Shown here in pieces: positions 1-11,530 of a DNA stretch of 64,000 nt. The DNA comes from Anaeramoeba flamelloides (lineage: Eukaryota > Metamonada > Anaeramoebidae). The notes below the pieces were generated by a model. That model was not told the origin of the DNA and searched no databases. It worked only from the letters and a program-made list of their open reading frames with translations. The DNA lies in contig JANTQA010000015.1 of NCBI GenBank assembly GCA_027625915.1, forward strand, positions 1,550,001 to 1,614,000, in the 5' to 3' direction. The translations under genes and the position numbers were made by a program. Every line of letters begins with the position of its first letter. Within the stretch, counting starts at the first letter, position 1.

Positions 1-2007
1 GAAATAATTTTTAAATAATAAAATACAGTTAAAAATTTTTCTTTAAATTTGGGATACTGTTCAGATTAACCCTCTCTAAGGAAAACGATTTTTTCCAAGC
101 AAAAATAAAAAATAATAATCAATTTTCACTCATTGATAAAATACCATCCCAAATTGAGATCTAAAATTTTTATCCCTTTTATTAATGTAATATTATACTA
201 AAAAAAAACAGATTAAATTATTATTAAAAATAGATAAATGATTTTTAAAACGATTCTATATTTAGATGTATTTCAAGAAGGTTGATTTTCTTCAAGATAT
301 GTTAAAATAAAGTTATCTCGATTTTTTGGAAATAAACTAAATTTCATAATAAATGGCCCACCTTACATTTGAATAATGAATTGCTTTTGTATCGTTTTGA
401 AGTTTTTCCTCTCACAATGAAAAGTTTGCAAATAAATCATTTTTTCTCTTTTTTATTTTTTCAACATTGTTTTGTTAAAATGGAAAATGAAAATGAAAAT
501 GAAAAATTTGAAAGAAGTAACAGATGAATTAATAAAAAATTTGGTTTCAAATATGAAAAAGAGATGAGATTTAGTTATTCAAATGTAAGGAGAATCGATA
601 AATGGGTTTTTTTCCTTTTTAAATTTTCTATTTTTCATGTAATGCTTCTTTCAAAATAAATGGCAATTTTTTTTTAAAAGTTTTTTTTACTTTTTTTTTC
701 TTTTATTTTTAGACAAAAAATAAATATCTTTTGAGTATAGTATTGAATATTAAAATCTAAATTTTTATATTATAATAGATAACTTCAATTATTAAAAATA
801 TTTTTATTTAAAATTTGATTTTTAATGGGTCAATTATTATGAAAGATAGTTTATCTTTATTTTAATTAGAAGATGGAAAATTCAAATCAAATAATTCTCT
901 CAATTTGGAAAATTTTTTAAATTTTTAAATTCTAAAATTGTGATACTTTCCAATTTTTAGAAAAAATCTTCAATTTATTTTATCATTCCCCAGTGAATTC
1001 TAATACCTTTACCCTTAATACCATTTACGTTATTATCTATCAGAGTTCCCAAAATGATTCCATTTTTAGAATTTGAGAATCTGGAAAATTAAAATTTGGA
1101 ATCAATAAAGTTAAAATAATTCTACAGGAATCAGCTTTTATCAACATTTTATACTTGTTTAAATTTGATTTAAAGTATTATTTTTGAACAAATTTCTAAA
1201 TTATTTTATTTTGATTTTATCTAAATCAAAAAAAAAAAAAATTATTTGGTACCAAAACTCTATTTAAAAAAAAAAAAGAATCTTGTGATTCCATTTCAAA
1301 GTGAAATATTTTTTTTACAAGAAATAAATATAAAAACACTAGGATTGGCCAAAAGATTATGCAAACTAAAATCCCAAGAAGAAAAGCCTTAAATATATAT
1401 TTATTCTTTTATGAAAGATTATATTCTTTTTGAAAATTCAAAAAAAAAAAATACAATATTATTAAATTTTGAGAATGATAAAATTCATGAAAAACCAAAC
1501 CCAAACAAGAAATAAGTAAAAACTTATCATTGGTACAAAAAAGAATTATTTGAGTTTATTGTCAAAAAAGGAATCAAAATGTGAACTCTGCCTATAATAT
1601 TTCAAAACTGAAAATTAATTAACTTTTAAATTATCTTTCAATAATTCAAACATCCTTATAGTCAAATTCTAGAACTATTAGATATTTTTGGAATGTTTTA
1701 AGCAATACTTAACTGATAAATCATTATTGTTCAGATATAATTTTTGGTCATAATAATATCAATAAAAGTATAAATTATATTTTATTTTCTTTAGTTATAC
1801 TTTTATTAAAGAAAAATAGAAAAATTCAAAAAAAATGTTTCCAATGTTCTGAATCTATGTTTATTGATAAATTTTTATTTCTATAAAAGTTCAAAGAAAA
1901 AAACGAAAAAAGAAAATAAAAAAAATAAAAAATAAAAATAAAAAAAAGAAAAAAAACAGAAAAGAAAAAAATTCTATAAAATTAATAAACTATTTTTTTT
2001 TTTTTTT
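1..2007. other. intergenic, AT-rich, no gene seen
   Basis: No reading frame with protein-like composition is visible on either strand. The stretch is homopolymer-rich. The only structure I can support is a block at about 1040-1500 that recurs inverted near 58.4-58.9 kb (listed separately). The A-rich stretch at 1890-2005 lies just beyond the stop codon of the minus-strand RRP5 gene and may hold its 3' untranslated region. Confidence 0.6.
1040..1500 (-). repeat. dispersed repeat R5, copy 1
   Basis: The reverse complement of this block aligns by eye to 58420-58890. Shared landmarks are a GGGATTTTAGTT stretch, GAGTTTTGGTACC, GATTCCAAATTTT and a string ending ATCATTTTGGGAACT. The copies differ by many substitutions and small indels, so the duplication is old. 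No coding potential is evident. Confidence 0.65.
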
Positions 2008-5000
2008 TTAAGAAAGATAAGTATCTATTAATTGATTCACGTGTTCAATTCTTTTCTCTCTCTCTTGTTCTTCATTTTTACAACCTTTTTCGAATTTCAA
2101 ATATTGTGATAATAAAATTTTAATGTTTAATTCAGAAACTTGCATTTCAAGTGCTCTCTCAAACAATTGCTGGGCTTGTTGAATGAATTGCTTTCCAATT
2201 TCAGTTGAAATATAAACCCACCATATTTCAATTTTATTTGGATAGTTGGTCAGGATGGATTCAAACATTTTCCTGCCGTTTTCAGGGTTGCCGAAATGGA
2301 ATTCCAATAAGGCAAATCTAATTAATAATTTCAAATGCTTTTTTTCTGGCAAAAACGACATACCCCTTTGTAAAATCTTTCTTGCGATTTTAATACCTTT
2401 CAAATTTGAAGATTGTATTGCGTAAATTGAATACTCGATCCAAAAATAAACTGATTTGCCGAATTGCTTTTTAAACTTTTGGAAGATCTGCTTTTTAAAA
2501 GTGATTTTTTCATTTTTTTCTAGAATTTCGATAAACTTTATAAAGATTTGTTTTAATATTTTTTTATTTTGGCTATTTGCATTTATGCTTTTTCTAAATA
2601 ATTGAATTATTGTTTGCAAATTACCATTTTTTATTTCAAATTTTAAATATTTGATCCAAATTTTTGTTTTAGTTTCAATATTTTTGAACCCTTTATTACT
2701 TGTCATTCTTTCCAAGATATTTTTACATATTTTGATTTGATTATTATTCTGTAATACCTTAATATAATCGAACCAATTTCTAATATTACCTTCGGCAATC
2801 TTATTTTTTAAAATTTTTTCATATTGCTTAATTGTTTTTAATTTCCTAATCCTCTTCTTGTTGTTTTTCTTATTTGCCACGCCCTCTTTATTATCAAGTA
2901 AGGTGTTTCTAAACGATTTAATTAAATATGAATTTAAATTCTTCTCCAATTTTGTTAATTGTTCGTCAGAATTCTTTAATAAGCTTATCTTTGAACTAGT
3001 TTTTTCTTTGGCATTATCTTCAATTAGCATTTTATTCCCATTTTTATCTTCCTTATCTATTTCTTCTTCATCCATTTTTTCTTTGTCCAATTTTTCTTCA
3101 TCCAATTTTTCTTCATTCATTTCTTCTTCATTCATTTCTTGCTTGGTTGTATTTTCCTTTTTATTTTTATTTAAAATTTCTAAAATTTTCAGTTGGTTTT
3201 CCTTTTCATTATCGCCTTGATGTTCAACAACCATTTTTTTATCATTTCCTTCTTGATTGCCGTTATTCATTTCCTTGATTTTATTTATTTTGGATTTTTT
3301 TAAACTAATATAAAATTCCTCATATCGATGGTTCACGTCAATGATAACACATTCAACTATTTGCTTTTCCTTATATATCTTATTTAAGTCTTTATAATCT
3401 TTTTGCTTTTCAAATATTTCTCTGTTATGCACAAAGCCAATCAAATTTGAATTTTGTAGATTTATAAACATCCCCTTATCTAGAATGTTAACGATTTCGC
3501 CTTTGTATACTTGATCCTTCTGTAAATATTCCAATTTAATTTTCTGATCACTTTCGATCAGTTTTAATTGAACTGTGCTAGACTCATTTAGCCCATGGCT
3601 AGTTTGGATTACCTTGCATTTCAATAATTTACCAGATCTAAATATTTTGGTTAAATTGTATCTATATTGTTCATTAAATTCGTTTTTCAAAGAAATTACA
3701 CCAGAAATATTTCTACTGATTTGTAAAAAAATTTCTTTCAATTTGGAGCCTGTTACGTATCCCTCAACAATATCTCCCACCATTAATGAAAAGTTAGGAT
3801 TTTCTTGGCGTGTAATTGGTAAATCTTTGGGTTCTACCACCATATCTCTGTTTTTCAATAAAGAATCTTTTAATGACAGTTGTAGTTGCTGTCGTTCCTC
3901 ATTATAGCCAAGAACATAAAATGGGTAATAGCCACCAACTCGGAATCTCACCTTTGGTTGTATAATTGGCCCCTTTCGCCTTTGTTGTTTTTTACTCTTT
4001 CCCCTTCCCCTTCCCCTTCCTCTCGCCTTTCTTTCCTTTTCATCGTTTTTATCAAGTTCTCCTAAGGGGTAATCAAATAAAGTGTCAGTCAAATCGACTA
4101 AAAGAGCCATTCCATAAAATTCTTTTACTTTTACTCGGATTCCCAAATTAGGCGCAAAGGATGTTATTTTGCCAATAACGATTGATCCATTTTTTGGTAG
4201 GTTGTCCGGTGTGTCATTAGGGTTGTGGAGTGGTATTCTTTCCTTTTCATCAACTTCAACAAGTTTAAATTTGTTTTTCCTGTCTTGAATATAGGATAAA
4301 ATAGCCATACTATCATCTTTTTTTTTTACTCTGCATTTCATGGGCTGTAAATATTTTAAATATTTGATTGGATTGTTAACAAAATCTTCATTATTAGAAA
4401 TTTGACTTGCGCGCATTTCGCCAGTGACGCATGGCGTAACATGAAGAATAATTTTCTCATTTTTAATAATGGAGCAAAAGCAAATATAATTTTTCCCAGG
4501 CTTTATTGATTTTATATGTAAATTTGTTGTTCTTTTTTTCGACTTGATTTTTTTTTTGATTAATTCGGATGGCTTTATGGACAATTCAATGACATTGGTT
4601 ATTTTATCTTTTACCCTTTGGTGGTATTTGCCCAAAATTTTCACATTAATTTTTTGGCCTACTTTATAATTATCAAAGGGCAACTCACCGTTTTTGATAG
4701 TATCCCAAACTTGGGTAATGTGTATTCGGCCCTGATGTTGGTTTGAAAGAGAAACTTCCATATTAGTGTCTGTAATCTTTTTAATAATACCCGTTTCGAC
4801 ATTTCCTGTTATAATTAATGTTATATTGGGTAATTTGAAATCACGGGGGATTAGGGTATTGTGTATTATTGAAAATAATTTTTGATTTGTATGATCAAAC
4901 ATTACATCGAAATTATATTTTTCAAAAATATGCTCATTATTGATGTATCTTAAATATATTTCTTTGCCAACAGTTAAATCTTGATAATGGTCATTGACTT

Positions 5001-8000
5001 TCCTCGAAGAATTAATTTGCTTTGTTGACACACATCCAAGAAAGGAATGTTTTGATTTAAAAGAAACAACTAAATAATCATTTTTGATTAATTCAATCTT
5101 TCCAAGAATAGCTTCATTATCTTTAAATTTTCGCATTTGTAATTGCTTTTTGGTTTTGAAATTTGTTTGGTTTTTCTTTTTGGTTTTTTTATTGTTTTTT
5201 TTTTTATTTTTTATTTCCAAATTTTGATTTTCCTCGGTTTGAATTTTTAAATTTTCAATTTCTAAATTTTTCTTTTCCTCATCTATTCTTTTTTTTTCTG
5301 TTAACAATTGTTCTTTATTTGATAATTCGATAAGCATTGTGTTAATATTAATATTTAAAACCAATGCTTGAATCTTGGAACCAGTTTTTAGGTTGTCTTT
5401 TTTCATTAAATGATGATTATAAATTACCCCAGAAAATTTCTCTTGATAATCATGGATCTTGACTTCAATTAATTTTTTTTTGATATTTGTTACCTTGCAT
5501 GAAACAATTTGCCCAAGATTTAAAAATCTCGAATTTTTTATTTGGTCAATATTATCATTGCTGTTGTTTTTATTTTTCTTCTTATCACCCCTTCGATCTT
5601 TTATTTTGGAATCTTTGCGGTTGTCCTGTAATAAATTTTGTTTTGGTGACTGGTCTTTGATAAAAAGTTGGTCAATAAAACATGAAGTGATGAATTGGCT
5701 TTCTGTATTCTCATTGTGGCAATGTGAATACTTTAAGCTAAGTAGAAATTTATTGTCTTCCTTTCTTACAACTTTAACAAAAACGGTCATATTTAATTGA
5801 TAATTTTTTTTAATAGATGAAATCTTTGAATCCAAGAGTTGCTCTTTAAAAATTACATAATAAAACCCCTTTGAGAAGCCGATTGATATATAGTTGGTTG
5901 TAATTTTTTGAATAAATCCACAATAAACTCTGCCCAATTTGAAATCATCATTAGATTTGGGTAACGCATATCCTATATTTGGTATTAAAACCGTGTTTAA
6001 AAAAATTGGTCTTCGACTCACAGCTAAAGAATTTTTGTCATAATTTTTATTCATAATTAATAAAGATTTAATTACATGGTTCACTTTTAGACATTTAAGG
6101 ATTTGCTTTCTATTAGATAAATGATCAGAAATTTGTGAATATGGTAAAAACCATGTAATTCCATCATCATCATCATCATCGTCGTCGTCGTCTTTTTCAT
6201 TATCATCATTGTTATCATTCACATCCTCGTTCTCGTAATCATCATCTTTATATCTCTTTTGATTAATAATTTTTCCTGTTATTCCAAAGCTTTCGATTTT
6301 GGTGATTCTACCAGAGACAATTGACCCGATCGAATATTTTTTTAATGGTGAATTTTTTCTTTTTTCAATTTCCTTTTTCGATAAAATTTTATTTTTGTAT
6401 TCAAAATCGTTTGTTTTTAATGATAAAAATAATCTAGAGTGTTTTTGATTGATAAAAATTATCCTAGCCAATACAATTTTACCAATGAAAAATTCCTTTT
6501 TAAAATTTTGTAATAAATTTTCTGGAATTTCTTTCTCGACTACTGTACCAGTAATTCCACCATAAAACCCAACCACTAAGCTTTTATTTTTAATTGAAAC
6601 AATTACCCCATGAGAAAGTTGATTCAGAATTAAATTCCTTAAGCTTATTATTGATGGGTATGGCGAATTCATTAAAGTTTCTTTATGCGTTAGGATTATT
6701 TTGGAATCATTTTCGCGTTCATCCACACTCCTTTGCCGGTTACCTTCACCACTTTTTCTTGTATTTTTTGCACTCGGTCCTCCTTTCCCTGCCTTTTTTG
6801 AAAGAGCGCCAATTGAAAGTATCCGACATGAGAAAATCGTGCCGAGAGAAAACATCCCCTCTATCCTTCGGGGTACTTTATCGGAAATGTGTATTTTGGG
6901 GATTATTCCAGTTTTATTTCCAACTTGAACCTCAAGTTCATTCTTTTGAAACCCGATCACTTTGGCTTGAACTTTTTCCCCAACTTTCAGCTTGCGATCT
7001 TGGCCGATTATAAAATCCTTTTGCTTTGGGTTTTTCGCTTGTATGGCTTTTTGCTTTTTCTCAACATTTGCGAGCGACAATACAAATAAATTGTCAACGA
7101 AATTATAATCAAGAATTGTTAATTTGCTATTGGAATTATACCCATTGCTTTCCAAGAGGTGTTTGCCAATAAACCCAAATTCTGTTGGTAATCGGAGATT
7201 GGTTTTCTTGGAAAAAATTTTGACAATTTTTCCTTCTGTTGTATCAAGCAGACATAGGGATTTGCTTATTTGAATTTTCTTCATATTTTTCAAAAATGCT
7301 GTAGGGTTTGTAATAGCCTGGCTGTCCAATGGTGGATTTAAAGACAAATAGACGTTGAATGGGGCAGTATGCGAAATGCAAACAATCCTTGCTCGGATTT
7401 TGGAATTTATTCGATACATTTTATGCAAGCCTTGATCTTTTGATACTCGAATTTTGTTAAGTTGTAAATGAAACGAACTGATGATGCAAGTCAATTTTTT
7501 ATTTTTGAATAATTGCCCTACCATATGGTCGTCTTTGATTTGGTTAATAATTACATTCACATATTGTCCTGGAAGTAACAATTTTGGAGAAATCTTGTCT
7601 TTGATTTTGATCGTGTTTAATTTTGGTGCCAATTTGACACTCACCCGTTCATTGTTTGGTTGAAATTTCCGAATACTACACAGCAAGCATTGTCCAATAT
7701 TTAGTTTACTCATAAACGAAGGGACAGAATTGTTGCTCAGAAATCCATAATAACGCTTGTTGTTTTTTTGCTCTTTGACAAACGTAAGGTGAAACCCTTT
7801 TTTTGTTTGTTTCGCGACAGAACACCACAATAAACAATTTTTTTTGAGTTGATTCATTTCCATCCCAGAGTGGATGTACTTGGGTGAAATACTTAGGTTG
7901 ATATAATTTTTGTTTCTTTCAACAGGGCCTTCAATGTACTTGCAGATTATTTGCTGGCCGGGCTTGTATCTTTTTTTTAATTCACTTTCAATATGCGTCT

Positions 8001-8331
8001 CCTTTTCTTGTTTGTTGTTTGTTTCCGTTTCTTTTTCTTCTTGGTTTTCTTTCGGAAAGTGATCTGAAAGATTTTGAGCTGAAATATACCCACCCAAACA
8101 TCCAGGTAAAGAGACTATCAAGTGATCCCTTCCTACACTTCGAATGATACCTAGGATTAAAATTCCAGATTCGATCACTTTTGTTGTTAAATTTGGTTGA
8201 TTAATTATTTTTTGTTTTTTTGTTCGCGTATTCTTTTTTTTTCGTTTATTTTTTTGGTAGATCTCATTAAATTCTGATTCTAAAGGTTCCGATCTTTTTC
8301 TTGTTTTGGAAAATTTTGTTTGGTTTAGCAT
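2008..8331 (-). CDS. RRP5: RRP5/PDCD11 homologue, multi-S1 rRNA biogenesis protein
   Basis: A 2107-residue protein in one uninterrupted frame. From about residue 53 to 1650 it is a string of roughly 14 S1 RNA-binding units, with recurring patterns such as VGRDHLIVSLPGCLGGYI, LGKIELIKNDYLVVSF and GRIHITQVWD. These are followed by a long Lys/Glu/Met-rich linker and, from about residue 1830 to the end, HAT/TPR-type helical repeats (for example GNPENGRKMFESIL and AQQLFERALEMQ). That order defines RRP5, a nucleolar factor that binds pre-rRNA and is needed for both 18S and 5.8S maturation. Yeast and human proteins are about 1730 and 1870 residues, so this one is longer; low-complexity inserts, such as a run of about ten Asp near residue 720, account for part of the excess. 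The start lies about 50 residues before the first S1 unit and opens a basic, nucleolar-type N-terminus. It is the only long gene here without an intron. Confidence 0.95.
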   Translation of the reverse strand: MLNQTKFSKTRKRSEPLESEFNEIYQKNKRKKKNTRTKKQKIINQPNLTTKVIESGILILGIIRSVGRDHLIVSLPGCLGGYISAQNLSDHFPKENQEEKETETNNKQEKETHIESELKKRYKPGQQIICKYIEGPVERNKNYINLSISPKYIHSGMEMNQLKKNCLLWCSVAKQTKKGFHLTFVKEQKNNKRYYGFLSNNSVPSFMSKLNIGQCLLCSIRKFQPNNERVSVKLAPKLNTIKIKDKISPKLLLPGQYVNVIINQIKDDHMVGQLFKNKKLTCIISSFHLQLNKIRVSKDQGLHKMYRINSKIRARIVCISHTAPFNVYLSLNPPLDSQAITNPTAFLKNMKKIQISKSLCLLDTTEGKIVKIFSKKTNLRLPTEFGFIGKHLLESNGYNSNSKLTILDYNFVDNLFVLSLANVEKKQKAIQAKNPKQKDFIIGQDRKLKVGEKVQAKVIGFQKNELEVQVGNKTGIIPKIHISDKVPRRIEGMFSLGTIFSCRILSIGALSKKAGKGGPSAKNTRKSGEGNRQRSVDERENDSKIILTHKETLMNSPYPSIISLRNLILNQLSHGVIVSIKNKSLVVGFYGGITGTVVEKEIPENLLQNFKKEFFIGKIVLARIIFINQKHSRLFLSLKTNDFEYKNKILSKKEIEKRKNSPLKKYSIGSIVSGRITKIESFGITGKIINQKRYKDDDYENEDVNDNNDDNEKDDDDDDDDDDGITWFLPYSQISDHLSNRKQILKCLKVNHVIKSLLIMNKNYDKNSLAVSRRPIFLNTVLIPNIGYALPKSNDDFKLGRVYCGFIQKITTNYISIGFSKGFYYVIFKEQLLDSKISSIKKNYQLNMTVFVKVVRKEDNKFLLSLKYSHCHNENTESQFITSCFIDQLFIKDQSPKQNLLQDNRKDSKIKDRRGDKKKNKNNSNDNIDQIKNSRFLNLGQIVSCKVTNIKKKLIEVKIHDYQEKFSGVIYNHHLMKKDNLKTGSKIQALVLNININTMLIELSNKEQLLTEKKRIDEEKKNLEIENLKIQTEENQNLEIKNKKKNNKKTKKKNQTNFKTKKQLQMRKFKDNEAILGKIELIKNDYLVVSFKSKHSFLGCVSTKQINSSRKVNDHYQDLTVGKEIYLRYINNEHIFEKYNFDVMFDHTNQKLFSIIHNTLIPRDFKLPNITLIITGNVETGIIKKITDTNMEVSLSNQHQGRIHITQVWDTIKNGELPFDNYKVGQKINVKILGKYHQRVKDKITNVIELSIKPSELIKKKIKSKKRTTNLHIKSIKPGKNYICFCSIIKNEKIILHVTPCVTGEMRASQISNNEDFVNNPIKYLKYLQPMKCRVKKKDDSMAILSYIQDRKNKFKLVEVDEKERIPLHNPNDTPDNLPKNGSIVIGKITSFAPNLGIRVKVKEFYGMALLVDLTDTLFDYPLGELDKNDEKERKARGRGRGRGKSKKQQRRKGPIIQPKVRFRVGGYYPFYVLGYNEERQQLQLSLKDSLLKNRDMVVEPKDLPITRQENPNFSLMVGDIVEGYVTGSKLKEIFLQISRNISGVISLKNEFNEQYRYNLTKIFRSGKLLKCKVIQTSHGLNESSTVQLKLIESDQKIKLEYLQKDQVYKGEIVNILDKGMFINLQNSNLIGFVHNREIFEKQKDYKDLNKIYKEKQIVECVIIDVNHRYEEFYISLKKSKINKIKEMNNGNQEGNDKKMVVEHQGDNEKENQLKILEILNKNKKENTTKQEMNEEEMNEEKLDEEKLDKEKMDEEEIDKEDKNGNKMLIEDNAKEKTSSKISLLKNSDEQLTKLEKNLNSYLIKSFRNTLLDNKEGVANKKNNKKRIRKLKTIKQYEKILKNKIAEGNIRNWFDYIKVLQNNNQIKICKNILERMTSNKGFKNIETKTKIWIKYLKFEIKNGNLQTIIQLFRKSINANSQNKKILKQIFIKFIEILEKNEKITFKKQIFQKFKKQFGKSVYFWIEYSIYAIQSSNLKGIKIARKILQRGMSFLPEKKHLKLLIRFALLEFHFGNPENGRKMFESILTNYPNKIEIWWVYISTEIGKQFIQQAQQLFERALEMQVSELNIKILLSQYLKFEKGCKNEEQEREKRIEHVNQLIDTYLS

Positions 8332-8879
8332 CTAATTTGCTTTAGATTTTTCAAAATTTTAAAAAAAAAAATGATTACGTACAAATAGAAATTTTTATTT
8401 TTCAGTTTTTGAAGCCTTAATTTTCCCATTTTATTAATAAGTTCTTTTTTTATCCCATAAAAGGTATTTTTTCACACAAAAACATCTGTTAAAAGAAGAC
8501 TAAAAAATTTAAGTTCATCACATAATCCAAATTAAATCTTATCAATTCCAAAAAATCGTTACATATTATCTATTATGTTCAACTTTCTAATCTTTGAATA
8601 CTCGTTTACCAAAATATTCCATTTCAAAAAAGATTTACAAAATTAACTTAATTTTTAACACTACGTTGAGATTATTGGTTTAAAATTCTTTCTTCTCTCA
8701 TTATCTAAATTCTATGAGAAATTTCCAAAAAATGAAAATTGAACATAAAAAATTTTAACGATTTTGTGAATTAAACAGTACTTATTTGTTAATAATATGT
8801 GTAAAAAAGTTTAGTCATAATTTTTAAAATACTGTTGTCGAAATCAAGTGTGTAGAAAAGTTGAATCTGTGTTTCAAAA

Positions 8880-9075
8880 TAAAAAGCGTATTTTTTTTAT
8901 TATAGAAGTCTTATATATTAACCAATCAAAAAACCAACAATAAATTCTTACTTTTATGTGGTATTGGTTTCTTAAAGTTCTATTATTTGAAAAGAAATTC
9001 TAAAAATAGTCGATCAAATTGAAATATTTATCTCAAAAAATAGTGTGAATTTTTGATAATATGTCCCTTCGAACC
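8880..9075 (+). repeat. dispersed repeat R1, copy 1
   Basis: Shares the landmarks AACCAAC, ATTGGTTT(C/A)TTAAAGTTCTAT and AAAGAAATT with 10120-10270 in the same orientation. The left part (TATAGAAG through AACCAACAATAAA) recurs inverted at about 58190-58290. It is short and diverged. Confidence 0.55.
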
Positions 9076-9143
9076 AAAAAACACTAAAAATGAAAAACTG
9101 ATCAAATACTTTTGATTAATAAAATTAAAAAAACAAAATGATA

Positions 9144-9339
9144 CAGTCAGTTTCACTTTTAAGGCACAAACTTTGAACGAAATTTAAGGCACAAAAAAAT
9201 CTCAAATTAAGGCACAAAATTTAGAATTTTTTTTTTACAATTTATTTTTATTAGAATTTGAATTTTGTGCTTTAATTTGAGATTTTTTTTGTGCCTTAAA
9301 TTTCGTTCAAAGTTTGTGCCTTAAAAGTGAAACTGACTG
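9144..9339. mobile_element. foldback MITE family M1, copy 1 (TA-flanked)
   Basis: A 196 bp near-perfect palindrome. The left arm begins CAGTCAGTTTCACTTTTAAG and the right arm ends in its complement, ...GAAACTGACTG. It is flanked by TA on both sides (9142-9143 and 9340-9341), which fits a TA target duplication. The arms meet at a short AT-rich centre near 9235. TA flanks and CAGT termini are typical of non-autonomous Tc1/mariner-type elements; the assignment to that superfamily is inferred. This is the best-preserved of four copies in the window. Confidence 0.85.
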
Positions 9340-10119
9340 TAAAATAAAAATAAACACAGTTTCAATTTAGCTTTTTCTTGAAAACATTTTTTGCCAAAAT
9401 CATTGAATTCAACCTTGAAATTATGTATATTTTTAGATACACTATCTTGTTTTAACTCATTTACAAAAACAAATTCTAAATTATGGGGAATTTTCTTTTC
9501 ACAAAAGGCACTAATTTGGTCCTCAAATGTTTTTTTTTAGTTTTAAATGGTAAAATAAAAAAAAAGTGAAACTAAAAGGATAAACTTTCTGGAAAAGCAT
9601 TCTAATTTAATATATTAACTTATTCTTTGATTTCAAACTTTTCTCAACCCCATTTTTTCAAAAAAAAATAAAAAAGTGCACACTAATTCCAAAAAATATT
9701 TTCGATATTACAAACTTGGGAGTGTTTTTATTCTAAAAAAAATTATCACAGTGTTTAATTGAATTAAGTTAGTTCTTAATTTGGAAAAATATTAATCAGA
9801 AAAAAATTGTGCTTAATTTTATTAAGGACATATTTTAACAAAAAAACAAAAAATTTCCAAAAAAAATGAGTACAATAGGAAAATTTTCAACTATTTGCTT
9901 TAATAATTTAAATTTTACTGAAAATATCCAGATGTTTACTTTCAAAATTGATTTAAAATTAAGTATACTATTTATAGTTGATAGGATGATGCCTTGGAAC
10001 AAGAAAAAAAAAACACAGATTTTATTTGGAAACATGGATTATAGTCTTTGTTATTCACTAATTTTTTTGATCACTGTAAAGTTGTGATTCTATTTTCAAG
10101 TAATACTGATAAATTAAAT

Positions 10120-10270
10120 AATCAAAGTAACCAACAGTAAATAATCATTAAACATTGATTGGTTTATTAAAGTTCTATTTTTAAAAAAGAAATTTAAAAA
10201 AATGAATAATTCAATTGAGAGATGACACCACAAAAAATAGAGAATACTTTTGAAAGAATTTTTCACTACA
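10120..10270 (+). repeat. dispersed repeat R1, copy 2
   Basis: Diverged copy of the block at 8880-9075 in the same orientation, recognised by AACCAACA, ATTGGTTTATTAAAGTTCTA and the following AAAGAAATTTAAAAA. No coding content. Confidence 0.5.
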
Positions 10271-10529
10271 AAAAAACTTTAAAAATTTTAAAAAAAAAGT
10301 AAAAATTCCAAAAAAAATTCTAAAAATCATTCCGAATTAAATAACTTTACTCATCAAAATTTCAATCAGTTAAATTTCAAAATAGATTTGAATTATATAG
10401 TATATTATTGGTTAGTCAATTAGATGTTATCGTGGAACAGGAAGAAGATATAAAGTAAGGATTGTATTTGAAACACAACTAGTATGAAAATCTAAAATCG
10501 GAAATTTCAAGTTAGACAAATATCTTCCA

Positions 10530-11530
10530 ACCACAATTATCATTTCATTATTGTTAATCGAGTTTATTCAAAATGTAATCAACATCCCAATTCTTGAAAA
10601 TATCACGGGTGTTGTATTTATTGTTGTTAATAGTACATAGGGCATTTAAAGTATCTAGTCAGGTAACAAAGGTATAGTTTGGGGTAAACATTTTTAAATG
10701 GATTTGGCAATGGATTTTTTTTATATTCTACTTTAGGATTTTTTTACTTGAATAGATAATAACTAATAGTTTTGAAAACATTTTATTCATCTAAAAAAAA
10801 AACTGAAATAGAGTAAAAAAAATAACTGATGATAATTATTCACTTTCCTGTTTTTTTTTTTTACTTTTTAGAATAAACCGAAATTTTTATTAAAATTCAG
10901 TTTATTTCAAAAATTCTGGAAAACCTAACGGGAGTGTCGGCTGAGTACCGCCAAGTGCCTAACTATTCTTGGGGGTTTATGTTAAATTAGTAAAGTCAAA
11001 CATATTTTACTCAATTTTTTCAAATTCTGGAAAACCTAATGAAAGTGTCCTTCAAATGCCTTCTAAGTGTTCTAGGTTTTTTGTGGTTTTCTCTTTCATT
11101 TGTAAAATCTATTTATTTCAAAAATAAAAAATAACCTAACAAAAGTGCCCTAGGTTTTTTTTTTTTACTTTTTGGAATAAACCGAAAATTTATTAAATTT
11201 TCTGTTTATTTCAAAAAGTAAAAAAAACCTAACTGAAAAATCAAAAAAAAAAAAAACATTTTTTTTTTCATTTTAAAAGTATAAATAATTCTTTAATAGT
11301 CAAAATAACTGATTCTCATTTGAAAAATATTAATCAGAATTAAAATAAATTTAAAATTTATTAAAATGACCTCTTAACTCTGAAGAAATTAAAAATTCAA
11401 ATTTTCTACTATTAAATTTGAAAAACAAATCTTAATAAGAATTGGTAATCAGTATTTTATAACTTTAATTGTAAAATATCTCAAAAAAATATATTTTGAT
11501 CAAAGATCTTTTATTAAAAAAAGTATTTAT
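10530..11530 (+). repeat. large dispersed repeat R6, copy 1, with hairpin array inside
   Basis: Aligns by eye to 60245-61280 in the same orientation and to 21380-22640 inverted. The left shoulder carries GTTGTATTTATTGTTGTTA and AATAACTAATAGTTTT. The centre is a hairpin array (about 10850-11232). The right shoulder carries AATAATTCTTTAATAGT and CCTCTTAACTCTGAAG. All copies keep the order shoulder, array, shoulder, so the array is part of the unit. No open frame is conserved. Confidence 0.7.
11151..11229. repeat. ~78 bp hairpin with GGTTTTTTT / AAAAAAACC ends
   Basis: Two arms with almost no loop: ACTTTTTGGAATAAACCG pairs with TGTTTATTTCAAAAAGT, followed by AAAAAAAACCTAAC. It is one unit of the hairpin family found in arrays at 10.9, 21.8-22.5, 28.8-29.2, 55.0-55.5 and 60.5-61.0 kb. 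Confidence 0.75.
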
